Shown: positions 6,005 through 12,507 of the stretch, piece by piece | Layout of the letters: each line of letters starts with the position of its first letter | How positions within the stretch are numbered: the first letter of the stretch is position 1 | Source of the DNA: Crocinitomicaceae bacterium | GTDB taxonomy: Bacteria; Bacteroidota; Bacteroidia; Flavobacteriales_G; Salibacteraceae | Length of the DNA stretch: 12,507 nucleotides | Direction of reading: 5' to 3' | NCBI GenBank assembly: GCA_018623405.1 | Contig: JAAZVO010000055.1 | Span: forward strand, 1 to 12,507 | Notes under the pieces: model-generated | What the model saw: only the letters and a program-made list of their open reading frames with translations | Database searches by the model: none | Told to the model about the DNA's origin: nothing | Made by a program: the position numbers and the translations under genes

Positions 6005-6880
6005 TTAAATTTTAGTACACACTATTTGGTTCTTAAACTTTAAATTAATGGTTGAATATTCGTTCCAACCGGTTTTTGGTAAGGCTTCTTTATAGAACAC
6101 CATCAACTTATCAAATTTGAAGGGTATTTTTTCCGCTTCACCAAAAATTATTTCGTGATTCCCCACACGAGGAATCAATTCAAACTCTTTTTCATCATTC
6201 ACAAACAACTGTGAGACTTGGGCATTCCAAAATTCATCTTGACTAATGAAATTGGCCATTTTAAACAAGTCGATATATTGTTTTAGCATTTGCACAGAAT
6301 CCGCCTGAGTTGGCGACAAATTGGTAAATTTTGAAGTAGCTTTCAAGAGGGACTCTTGAAACTTATCAATATTCCATTCTTGATTTTTTGAAATGCGGTA
6401 CAAAGTGTAATAATCCACGTCAATTGCGCCATTGGCAACCAAAACCCTGGCAGCATAACTGAACGATAGAGGCATTATTTTACCAAATTGGTCTAAATAG
6501 AAGCTCTCATTCTTGGTATTAAAAATCCTTAAAATTGGTTTGCGTTGTACCAATTCTACTTTTAACACCCCATTTATGGTTGTATAAACGTTTGCCTCTT
6601 GCACAAAAGGATTATCCTTTAAAAAGTCTTCAATTTTTCTTACGTCAATTAAGCTTACTTTATCAGAATCGTTTAAAGTATAGCCCAAATTCTTGAGTAT
6701 ACTTTTTATATCATTTTCAAGAATAAAGTAGTTATTATTACTTCTATCAATAAGAATATTAACTCCACCAAAAGACAAGTTCTTTTGCTTGATATTGCTA
6801 AAACCAAATAATACAAACAAGAAAACCAAGCCTGTAAGCCAACCTGTAATATTTAAAACTCGCTTAACTGAAGGTTTCAT
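6005..6880 (-). CDS. ftsQ: Cell division protein FtsQ (DivIB-like), Bacteroidota type
   Basis: FtsQ is a bitopic divisome protein whose periplasmic part connects FtsL/FtsB and the septal synthase. The 291-residue product has a basic N-terminus (MKPSVKRVLN), one membrane helix at about 11-29, a POTRA-like region at about 37-115 (FILENDIKSILKNLGY, then NPFVQEANVY and LKVELVQRKPILRI), and a beta domain ending YSTINLKFKNQIVCTK. That ending is, from memory, characteristic of Bacteroidota FtsQ. Primary-sequence similarity to E. coli FtsQ is low, so position between murC and ftsA supports the call as much as the motifs do. The start at 6880 overlaps the end of murC by 17 nt in another frame. The cytoplasmic tail before the helix is only about 10 residues. 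A 9-bp inverted repeat lies inside the gene at 6341-6361 and is probably coincidental. Confidence 0.92.
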   Translation of the reverse strand: MKPSVKRVLNITGWLTGLVFLFVLFGFSNIKQKNLSFGGVNILIDRSNNNYFILENDIKSILKNLGYTLNDSDKVSLIDVRKIEDFLKDNPFVQEANVYTTINGVLKVELVQRKPILRIFNTKNESFYLDQFGKIMPLSFSYAARVLVANGAIDVDYYTLYRISKNQEWNIDKFQESLLKATSKFTNLSPTQADSVQMLKQYIDLFKMANFISQDEFWNAQVSQLFVNDEKEFELIPRVGNHEIIFGEAEKIPFKFDKLMVFYKEALPKTGWNEYSTINLKFKNQIVCTKI

Positions 6881-8213
6881 GGAGTTTACTTTTTAAAGGT
6901 TCTACTTGTTTATCAATATCTCCGGCACCAATTGTTAAAAGCACCCTGCAATTAGAATCTAAACCTACTTTTGGTAATTGATTAGGTTGAATTACTGCCT
7001 TTTTTGATACAGCAATTGATTCTAGAAGCCATTCACTAGAAATCCCTTCTATTGGCTCTTCTCTTGCAGGATAAATTGGTAATAGGTATACTTCATCTAA
7101 TTCTGACAAAACTTTAGCAAATCCATCACCAAAATCTCTAGTTCTTGAAAACAAATGAGGTTGAAAAAAACCGCAGATGCTATCATTTGGATACATTTCT
7201 CGAACTGAGGTTAGCAAGGCCTTTATTTCTGTAGGATGGTGGGCATAATCATCTATATAAACTTTTTGATTCGAATCAAATTGCTTCTCAAACCTTCGTT
7301 TTATTCCTTTAAATGATGCTAAACCCTCGCGGAGTTGGTTTTCGTTACCGCCGTTTTCTAAAAAAACAGCTGAGGCCAAAACAGCATTTTCTACATTGTG
7401 CCTTCCGGCCAAACCCAATCGCAAATTTTTTATTGTGCCCTTACCGAAATTCAAATCAAATTGATAATTGCCATCAGTAACAGAAATATTTGCACCGAAA
7501 TAATCCGCTTCTTTATCTGTTATCGAATAAGTTGTGGAAATGCCGGAAAATTGATTTTGAATTTCTTTTTTCAAGAAGGTTTTTTGGGTTGCTAAACCCG
7601 CAAATGCTTGATAACTTTCTACTAATGTGTCTGCTTTTTCGTAAACATCTAAATGATCGGCATCTATTGAAGTTACCGCTGTTATTGAAGGTTTAAGTTT
7701 AAGAAATGAGCGATCGAACTCATCTGCCTCCATAACCTGGATTTGAGTTGGGTTGCTTAAAATTAAATTGGAGTTATAATTAGAGGCAATTCCACCTAAA
7801 AAAGCCGTAACATTAATGTTTGCTTGCTTAAATAAATGACTCACCATTGAGGTAACAGATGTTTTACCATGGGTGCCGGCAATAGCCACTGTAGGATACA
7901 ATGCAGAAACCTCGCCTAATACTTCCGATCTCTTTTTAAGAGGCAAACCTTTGGCTATGCAGTATTGAAGCTCTTTGTTTGCTTTTGGAATTGCCGGAGT
8001 GTAAATAACCAAATTGTATTTTTCTATGCCCTGAGGTTGTTCTTCAAAATGCACCTCAATACCTTCTTGCTGAAGCGATTTTGTTAGTTTGGTTTCTGTG
8101 CGGTCGTAACCGGCAACTTTTGCTCCATTACTAAAAAAGTATCTTGCCAAAGCACTCATACCAATGCCTCCAATTCCAATAAAATAAACCGATTTTACCT
8201 CGTTTAATTTCAT
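6864..8213 (-). CDS. murC: UDP-N-acetylmuramate--L-alanine ligase
   Basis: MurC adds L-alanine to UDP-MurNAc with ATP, the first peptide step of peptidoglycan precursor synthesis in the cytoplasm. The 449-residue protein shows the N-terminal UDP-binding loop FIGIGGIGMSALA (11-23), the Mur ligase P-loop AGTHGKTS (112-119), the EADEFDRSF segment (162-170), DADHLD (184-189), RHNVENA (271-277), FKGIKRRFE (301-309) and the C-terminal DDYAHHP motif (321-327) that is distinctive of MurC. Length is normal. Its ATG overlaps the murG stop as ATGA (4 nt), a classic coupling arrangement, and its own end overlaps the ftsQ start by 17 nt. All catalytic motifs are present, and murC next to ftsQ is the standard order in this phylum. 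Confidence 0.98.
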   Translation of the reverse strand: MKLNEVKSVYFIGIGGIGMSALARYFFSNGAKVAGYDRTETKLTKSLQQEGIEVHFEEQPQGIEKYNLVIYTPAIPKANKELQYCIAKGLPLKKRSEVLGEVSALYPTVAIAGTHGKTSVTSMVSHLFKQANINVTAFLGGIASNYNSNLILSNPTQIQVMEADEFDRSFLKLKPSITAVTSIDADHLDVYEKADTLVESYQAFAGLATQKTFLKKEIQNQFSGISTTYSITDKEADYFGANISVTDGNYQFDLNFGKGTIKNLRLGLAGRHNVENAVLASAVFLENGGNENQLREGLASFKGIKRRFEKQFDSNQKVYIDDYAHHPTEIKALLTSVREMYPNDSICGFFQPHLFSRTRDFGDGFAKVLSELDEVYLLPIYPAREEPIEGISSEWLLESIAVSKKAVIQPNQLPKVGLDSNCRVLLTIGAGDIDKQVEPLKSKLHETFS

Positions 8214-9319
8214 GATGAAATAAGTTTTAAGGCTTCATTGGCAATTATTGATGCAGAATCTTGAATACCAAGTCGTGTAATGTTTTCGGCAAGCTTTTCA
8301 GCAAGTTTTTCATTAGAAAAAATACTTAATGCTTCACTAACCAATTTTTCGTTTGCTTCATCATCGGTAACCATAATAGCAGCGTTGTGGTTAACTAAGG
8401 CTTCAGTATTTTTCTTTTGGTGGTCTTCAGCAGCATAAGGAAATGGAACCAAAATAATTGGTTTACCAACTAGGCATAATTCTGAAACCGCAATTGCTCC
8501 TGCTCTAGAAATCACAACATCTGCAGCAGCGTAGGCAAGATCCATTGGCTTGATAAACTCATGCACGTGCACTCCTTTGTCTTTAAAAGGCGCTGCTGCT
8601 TCACTCATCGATGTGTATGTGGTTTTACCTGTTTGCCAGATAAGTTGAATATCGTTTTCAATTAAACTTTCTAAACCACTTTTTATGGCTTTATTGATTA
8701 CTAATGAACCTAAGGAGCCACCAACAACAAGTAGCGTTTTTTTATCAGGATCTAACCCAAAGAACTCAATAGCTTTTTCTCTTTTCCCTTGTATATCAAC
8801 CACGTTTGACCTAACGGGGTTTCCTGTCAATGCAATTTTTTCTTTTGGAAAGAACTTTTCCATACCATCATAAGCCACACAAATTTTATTCACCTTTTTA
8901 GCAAGAAGCTTATTGGTAATTCCAGCATATGAGTTTTGTTCTTGAATAAGGGTTGGAATTCCTTTAGCTGCCGCTGTCCTAAGCATCGGTCCGCTTGCAA
9001 AACCTCCTGTACCAATAACAACATCGGGTTTAAACGAATTAAGAATACTTCTAGATTTTATTAAACTGCTAATTACTTTAAAAGGAAAACTTAAGTTTTT
9101 TAGGGTAAGTTTTCTTTGCAATCCACTAATCCAAAGTCCTTTAATTTTATAACCTGCTTCAGGCACTTTTTCCATTTCCATTTTGCCTTTCGCTCCTACA
9201 AAAAGAAATTTTGCATCGGGCCGTTTTGCACGAATCTCATCAGCAATAGCTATTGCAGGAAAAATATGCCCACCGGTTCCACCACCACTTAATATAACTT
9301 TAGGCGACTGCGAGCTCAT
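8210..9319 (-). CDS. murG: Lipid II synthase MurG (UDP-GlcNAc:undecaprenyl-PP-MurNAc-pentapeptide GlcNAc transferase)
   Basis: MurG is the peripheral inner-membrane GT-B glycosyltransferase that turns lipid I into lipid II. From the chosen start it has 369 residues. Motifs are the glycine-rich loop GGGTGGH (12-18), GTGGFASGP (103-111), QEQNSYAG (127-134), GNPVR (166-170), GGSLGS (200-205), SRAGA (271-275) and the nucleotide-binding PFPYAAEDHQ (292-301). The frame is open to an ATG at 9391, but the extra 24 residues are basic, unlike known MurG N-termini, and lie inside ftsW. The ATG at 9319 puts the first beta strand (KVILSGGGTGG) at the normal distance and has GAGGA five bases upstream. With this start the gene overlaps ftsW by 20 nt. 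Its TGA overlaps the murC ATG. Confidence 0.97.
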   Translation of the reverse strand: MSSQSPKVILSGGGTGGHIFPAIAIADEIRAKRPDAKFLFVGAKGKMEMEKVPEAGYKIKGLWISGLQRKLTLKNLSFPFKVISSLIKSRSILNSFKPDVVIGTGGFASGPMLRTAAAKGIPTLIQEQNSYAGITNKLLAKKVNKICVAYDGMEKFFPKEKIALTGNPVRSNVVDIQGKREKAIEFFGLDPDKKTLLVVGGSLGSLVINKAIKSGLESLIENDIQLIWQTGKTTYTSMSEAAAPFKDKGVHVHEFIKPMDLAYAAADVVISRAGAIAVSELCLVGKPIILVPFPYAAEDHQKKNTEALVNHNAAIMVTDDEANEKLVSEALSIFSNEKLAEKLAENITRLGIQDSASIIANEALKLISS

Positions 9320-10505
9320 CTGCTTCCTCATTTTGAGATTCAACAATAGACGAAGAAACCGCATTAGGCTTATTAGCCTTTTGCGTTTCAATTTCTTTAC
9401 TTACAGAAAGTATAACCCCAATTGCAACCGCAGTAAACCAAATGGAAGTACCTCCCATACTCATAAAAGGCAATGGCTGACCTGTAACAGGCAGTAGATT
9501 TACCGCTACCGCCATATTGATTAAGGCTTGAAACACCAAAATGAACGTAATACCAATTACCAATAGCGCCCCAAAAGTTTTTGATGTTTTTATTACAATT
9601 CGTATAGCTCTAAAAAACAGCATCAAATAGAGAAACATTACTATCACTCCACCTATTAAGCCATACTCTTCAACCACAATAGCATAAATAAAATCTGAGT
9701 ATGGGTGAGGCAAGAAGTTTCTTTGAGTGCTGTTTCCGGGACCTTTACCCTGAATGCCACCCGTAGCAATAGCAATTTTGGCTTGCTCTACTTGGTAGTT
9801 TCCGCCTGAACTATCTGATGTGAAATTTTCGATTCTATTTACCCATGTTTCTGCCCTAGGGAAAAGCGCAGGAGCAAACTTGGCAACTCCAATAGAAATT
9901 ACTATTAACACAACACCTATAGAAGCTAATGAAACAAGATATTTTACTGGAATTCTTCCAATAAACATTAATACCATGCACGCAGAAAAAAGCACTGCTG
10001 CGGTAGAAAAGTTAGCAGGAAAAATTAGCCCACAAACCACAAATACCGGGATAATAATGGGGAGAAAAGCCTTTTTAAAGTCTTTGATTTGGTCTTGCTT
10101 TACAGAAAGCATTCTGGCCACATACATTATTAAGGCTAACTTGGCAAAATCTGAGGTTTGAAATGATTGATTAATAACAGGTATGGTTAACCAACGTGAA
10201 GCATCGTTTATGTTAGTTCCTACAATTAGAGTAAGCGCCAACAGGGGAATGGAACTAAACAACAACAACTGAGAGATGCGGGAAAAATAAGTGTATTTGA
10301 TTGAGTGAGTGATATAAATAATCAAAAAACCTGAAAGAAGAAAAAACCCATGACGAAATAAATATTTCAAGGTATTCCCATCGCTATGCTTGTAAGCAAG
10401 TGTAACAATGGAACTGTAAACCAATAACAATGAAGCTATACCGAGCAATAAGGTAATTATCCAAATTGCTCTATCGCCCTTGATATATTTACTTAGTCCG
10501 TGCAT
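9300..10505 (-). CDS. ftsW: FtsW, SEDS-family septal peptidoglycan glycosyltransferase
   Basis: FtsW polymerises lipid II at the septum together with its cognate class B PBP. The 401-residue protein is a polytopic membrane protein with about ten helices. SEDS landmarks are RAETW (217-221); the large periplasmic loop carrying NYQVEQAKIAIATGGIQGKG (236-255); the HPYSDFIYAIVVEE segment (267-280), in which Asp271 is the expected catalytic aspartate; and TGQPLPFMSMGG (341-352). The C-terminal tail (about 370-401) is polar and ends ELAVA. In the segment that reads PDxGT in many FtsW/RodA proteins this one has PANFST (163-168). The ftsW ATG overlaps the stop of the MurD-like gene by one base (TAATG). 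FtsW rather than RodA is chosen because of its place between murD and murG. Confidence 0.96.
   Translation of the reverse strand: MHGLSKYIKGDRAIWIITLLLGIASLLLVYSSIVTLAYKHSDGNTLKYLFRHGFFLLSGFLIIYITHSIKYTYFSRISQLLLFSSIPLLALTLIVGTNINDASRWLTIPVINQSFQTSDFAKLALIMYVARMLSVKQDQIKDFKKAFLPIIIPVFVVCGLIFPANFSTAAVLFSACMVLMFIGRIPVKYLVSLASIGVVLIVISIGVAKFAPALFPRAETWVNRIENFTSDSSGGNYQVEQAKIAIATGGIQGKGPGNSTQRNFLPHPYSDFIYAIVVEEYGLIGGVIVMFLYLMLFFRAIRIVIKTSKTFGALLVIGITFILVFQALINMAVAVNLLPVTGQPLPFMSMGGTSIWFTAVAIGVILSVSKEIETQKANKPNAVSSSIVESQNEEADELAVA
9325..9329 (-). promoter_or_regulatory. Shine-Dalgarno-like site that supports the murG start at 9319
   Basis: On the minus strand GAGGA stands five bases before the ATG at 9319-9317. 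No similar site precedes the in-frame ATGs at 9331 or 9391. Bacteroidota rely only weakly on Shine-Dalgarno pairing, so this supports the start choice rather than proving it. Confidence 0.5.
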
Positions 10506-11017
10506 TAAAGTAATTGAACTGATGCGTTAAATTTTTCTCCTCTGTTTTGGTAAGTATCTAACTGGGTGTAACCGGGCGCTGCAGGAGAATAAAGCACACA
10601 ATCTCCTTCATTGGTAAAAGATAAACTTGCCACTACCGCCTCATCAATAGAACCTAATCTGATTACATTATTTACAAGTCCTTTGCAATTTTGCTCTAGC
10701 TCAGGATTTGATATTTTTGAGATGTAAAGAATAGCTTTCACTTTTTCTTTAATAACATCTTTAATTAAGCCAAAATCGGCACTTAAAAACTCATCACTTG
10801 CAATCCAAATTAGATTACAGTTACATTGTTCTAAGGCCTCTAACGACATTAATACATTAGATGATTTTGCATCGTTAATAAAATCAACCCCTTTTATGGT
10901 TTTTATCCATTCAATACGAAAGGTAGTATCCGAAAATTTAGAAATAACCTCTGCCCTTGCTTCTAGTAAAGGGTTGGTGGTTTTTACAGCTTGGTTTTGA
11001 TTTGTTTTTGTTTCCAT
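10505..11017 (-). CDS. Standalone MurD-like C-terminal domain protein (probable non-catalytic paralogue)
   Basis: The 170-residue protein has a polar N-terminal segment (1-28) and then aligns end to end with the last 137 residues of the MurD encoded just upstream, at about 30% identity by hand. Shared landmarks are INDAKSSN (47-54) for MurD VNDSKATN, the identical KEKVKAI (90-96), GSIDEAV for SSMNEAV, YSPAAPGY (143-150) for LSPACASF, and TYQNRGEKF for NYEDRGRQF. It lacks the UDP-binding domain and the whole ATP-binding domain with its P-loop, so it cannot be a complete ligase. The Lys in MurD GGVDKG (353) has no counterpart, and SPACAS has become SPAAPG, so the D-glutamate pocket is degraded. 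It starts 14 nt after murD and ends in TAATG with ftsW. The intact frame and tight coupling argue for a real gene rather than debris. Function unknown; a scaffold or regulatory role in the Mur/Fts complex is speculation. Confidence 0.85.
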   Translation of the reverse strand: METKTNQNQAVKTTNPLLEARAEVISKFSDTTFRIEWIKTIKGVDFINDAKSSNVLMSLEALEQCNCNLIWIASDEFLSADFGLIKDVIKEKVKAILYISKISNPELEQNCKGLVNNVIRLGSIDEAVVASLSFTNEGDCVLYSPAAPGYTQLDTYQNRGEKFNASVQLL

Positions 11018-11031
11018 GTTTTTGTAGAGTT

Positions 11032-12366
11032 TTAAAGTGAACGAACAGCTTCTTTAAATTGACGACCTCTGTCTTCGTAATTGTCAAATAAATCAAAAGA
11101 TGCACAAGCAGGAGATAATAACACAACATCTCCTCTTTCAGCCATTTGATATGATAATCCAACCGCCTCATTCATTGAAGATGCTTCCAAAATATCGGCT
11201 ACTTTACCATCAAATGCTGCTTTGATTTTACTATTGTCTTTTCCTAAACAAACAATAGCCTTTACTTTTTCTTTTACAATTTCATCTAGAATACTGTAGT
11301 CATTTCCTTTATCAACTCCACCAACTATCCACACAATTGGCTTATCGATAGTTTCTAAGGCGTACCAAGTAGAGTTAATGTTTGTTGCTTTAGAGTCGTT
11401 TACATAATCTACATCGCAAACAGTAATTACAGGCTCTAACCTATGTTCAATGCTCTCAAAGTCTGACAAAGAATCTCTTATTACATCTTTTCTGATTTCT
11501 AGAATTCTTGCGGCTACTCCCGATGCCATTGAATTGTAGATGTTGTGCTTGCCTTGTAAGGCTAAATTTTGAATTGACATATTGCTTATTGTTTGGTTTA
11601 CTTTTATACTTATTTGATTATCAATTAATTCTGCTCCTTGGTTTACTCTAGATTGAATTGAAATTGGAAATTGATTTGGCTTAATTTCTCTTTTTCCGAG
11701 TTCTTTGATGATTACTTCATCATCTGCACAATAGATGAAAGCCTGCTCTGAAGTTTGATTTTGAATAATTCTAAACTTGGAGTTTACATAGTTCTGAAAA
11801 ACATATTGGTACCTATCTAAATGGTCTTCAGTAATATTTAGCAGCATAGAAATGTCTAACTTGGTTTCGTACATTCCATCTAATTGAAAACTACTGATTT
11901 CAATTACGTAATAGGCCTTATCATTCTCAGCAACTTGAGCTGCAAAGCTTTTTCCAATGTTTCCTACCAAAGCCACATCTAAACCGGCTCTATTCAAAAT
12001 GTGATAGGTTAAACTTGCTACAGTGGTTTTACCGTTAGAACCAGTAATTCCGATTAACTTTCCATTGGTGTACTTTGCTGCAAACTCAATTTCTGAGATT
12101 ACTTTAATCCCTTTTGTTTTTAGGCTTTTAACCATCGGAACATCATCCGGAATTCCTGGCGATTTCACCACTAAATCAGCATCTAAAATCTTAGCTTCAG
12201 AATGTTTTCCTTCCTCGAATTCAATCTTAAGATTTGAAAGAACGTTTTTATACTTTTCCTTAATGGAGCCTTTATCACTTAAAAAGACTTCCCAATTTTC
12301 TTTTTGCCCAAGCATTGCAGCACCAACACCGCTTTCGCCTGCACCTAAAATCACCAACCTTGGCAT
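11032..12366 (-). CDS. murD: UDP-N-acetylmuramoyl-L-alanine--D-glutamate ligase
   Basis: MurD adds D-glutamate to UDP-MurNAc-L-Ala in the cytoplasm, using ATP. The 444-residue protein has all three domains. The N-terminal UDP-binding domain begins LVILGAGESGVGAA (4-17). The central ATPase domain has the P-loop TGSNGKTT (108-115), EISSFQL (156-162), NITEDHLDRY (177-186) and Lys197 in the position of the carbamylated lysine. The C-terminal domain has EHRLE (307-311), VNDSKATN (322-329), GGVDKG (349-354) and LSPACASFD (417-425). Residues that bind D-glutamate in E. coli MurD (the Thr of SKAT, the Lys of DKG, the Ser of CAS) are present. It starts one base after the mraY stop (TAGCATG) and is followed after 14 nt by a gene that duplicates its C-terminal domain. 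Catalytically complete, as expected for an essential gene. Confidence 0.98.
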   Translation of the reverse strand: MPRLVILGAGESGVGAAMLGQKENWEVFLSDKGSIKEKYKNVLSNLKIEFEEGKHSEAKILDADLVVKSPGIPDDVPMVKSLKTKGIKVISEIEFAAKYTNGKLIGITGSNGKTTVASLTYHILNRAGLDVALVGNIGKSFAAQVAENDKAYYVIEISSFQLDGMYETKLDISMLLNITEDHLDRYQYVFQNYVNSKFRIIQNQTSEQAFIYCADDEVIIKELGKREIKPNQFPISIQSRVNQGAELIDNQISIKVNQTISNMSIQNLALQGKHNIYNSMASGVAARILEIRKDVIRDSLSDFESIEHRLEPVITVCDVDYVNDSKATNINSTWYALETIDKPIVWIVGGVDKGNDYSILDEIVKEKVKAIVCLGKDNSKIKAAFDGKVADILEASSMNEAVGLSYQMAERGDVVLLSPACASFDLFDNYEDRGRQFKEAVRSL

Positions 12367-12367
12367 G

Positions 12368-12507
12368 CTACCTCAATTTCAATGTGATTATGGTTAAAAG
12401 GGCAAGCATTACTCCTACAATCCAAAACCGCGATACGATTTTAGATTCGTGGATTCCTAATTTTTGATAGTGATGATGCAGAGGAGCCATTTTAAATATC
12501 CTTCTGC
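12368..12507 (-). CDS. mraY: Phospho-N-acetylmuramoyl-pentapeptide-transferase MraY, C-terminal end only
   Basis: The last 45 residues of a frame entering from the right edge are visible, ending in TAG at 12370-12368. They start RRIFKMAPLHHHYQKLG, which contains the MAPLHHH motif of MraY (the conserved histidines near the active site), followed by RFWIVGVMLALLTIITLKL, the last membrane helix. MraY makes lipid I by moving phospho-MurNAc-pentapeptide to undecaprenyl phosphate in the inner membrane. The murD ATG follows after one base. About seven eighths of the gene lies outside the window. Confidence 0.95.
   Translation of the reverse strand, partial: RRIFKMAPLHHHYQKLGIHESKIVSRFWIVGVMLALLTIITLKLR

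Noticed and set aside
6341..6361. Perfect 9-bp inverted repeat with a 3-base loop inside ftsQ
   Set aside because: It lies mid-gene in coding sequence with no T tract; one such repeat is roughly what chance gives in 12.5 kb.
9320..9391. A 24-residue N-terminal extension of MurG from the ATG at 9391
   Set aside because: It is basic, unlike MurG N-termini, lies wholly inside the ftsW reading frame, and the ATG at 9319 has a good upstream GAGGA and correct spacing to the first beta strand.
10938..11171. A 77-residue frame spanning the end of murD and the start of the MurD-like gene
   Set aside because: It is out of frame with two well-supported genes and its composition is not protein-like, so it is a shadow.

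Overview
The window is ordinary chromosomal DNA from a member of the Bacteroidota. Three things point there. The base composition is AT-rich. Two promoters have the Bacteroidota form (TTG, about 18 bases, TAnnTTTG). The cell-division proteins also look typical of that phylum: FtsQ ends in INLKFKNQIVCTK, FtsZ carries a tail after its C-terminal peptide, and a GatB/YqeY gene follows ftsZ. A Flavobacteriales-like host is a plausible but unproven guess.

Layout. Positions 1-647 (minus) hold most of an EamA/DMT-family membrane transporter that runs off the left edge. A short divergent spacer carries a promoter that reads rightwards into three plus-strand genes: an orphan MacB/LolD-type ABC ATPase (751-1440), a PduO-type cobalamin adenosyltransferase (1459-2007), and, from its own promoter, a small acidic DUF2795 protein (2087-2308). 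Positions 2309-2487 lie between convergent operons and hold two terminator hairpins and a third, palindromic hairpin that looks like a dispersed repeat. From 2488 to the right edge everything is on the minus strand. Read 5' to 3' this is the dcw (division and cell wall) cluster: mraY (partial), murD, a standalone MurD-like C-terminal domain, ftsW, murG, murC, ftsQ, ftsA, ftsZ and yqeY.

How the genes work together. MraY, MurD, MurC and MurG make lipid II and its cytoplasmic precursors. FtsW polymerises lipid II at the septum, FtsQ links the periplasmic divisome, and FtsA tethers FtsZ filaments to the membrane. Spacing is extremely tight: 1 nt between mraY and murD, 14 nt from murD to the extra gene, then overlaps of 1 nt (extra gene/ftsW), 20 nt (ftsW/murG), 4 nt (murG/murC) and 17 nt (murC/ftsQ), then gaps of 4 nt (ftsQ/ftsA), 23 nt (ftsA/ftsZ) and 1 nt (ftsZ/yqeY). 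I saw no convincing internal promoter, so one long transcript from upstream of the window is likely.

The most unusual element is the 170-residue gene between murD and ftsW. It is an intact, translationally coupled paralogue of the MurD C-terminal domain. It lacks the ATP-binding and central domains and has lost residues expected to hold D-glutamate, so it looks like a non-catalytic division or cell-wall protein made by partial duplication of murD. There is no gene-free stretch longer than 300 bases, and I saw no rRNA, tRNA, CRISPR array or insertion sequence.
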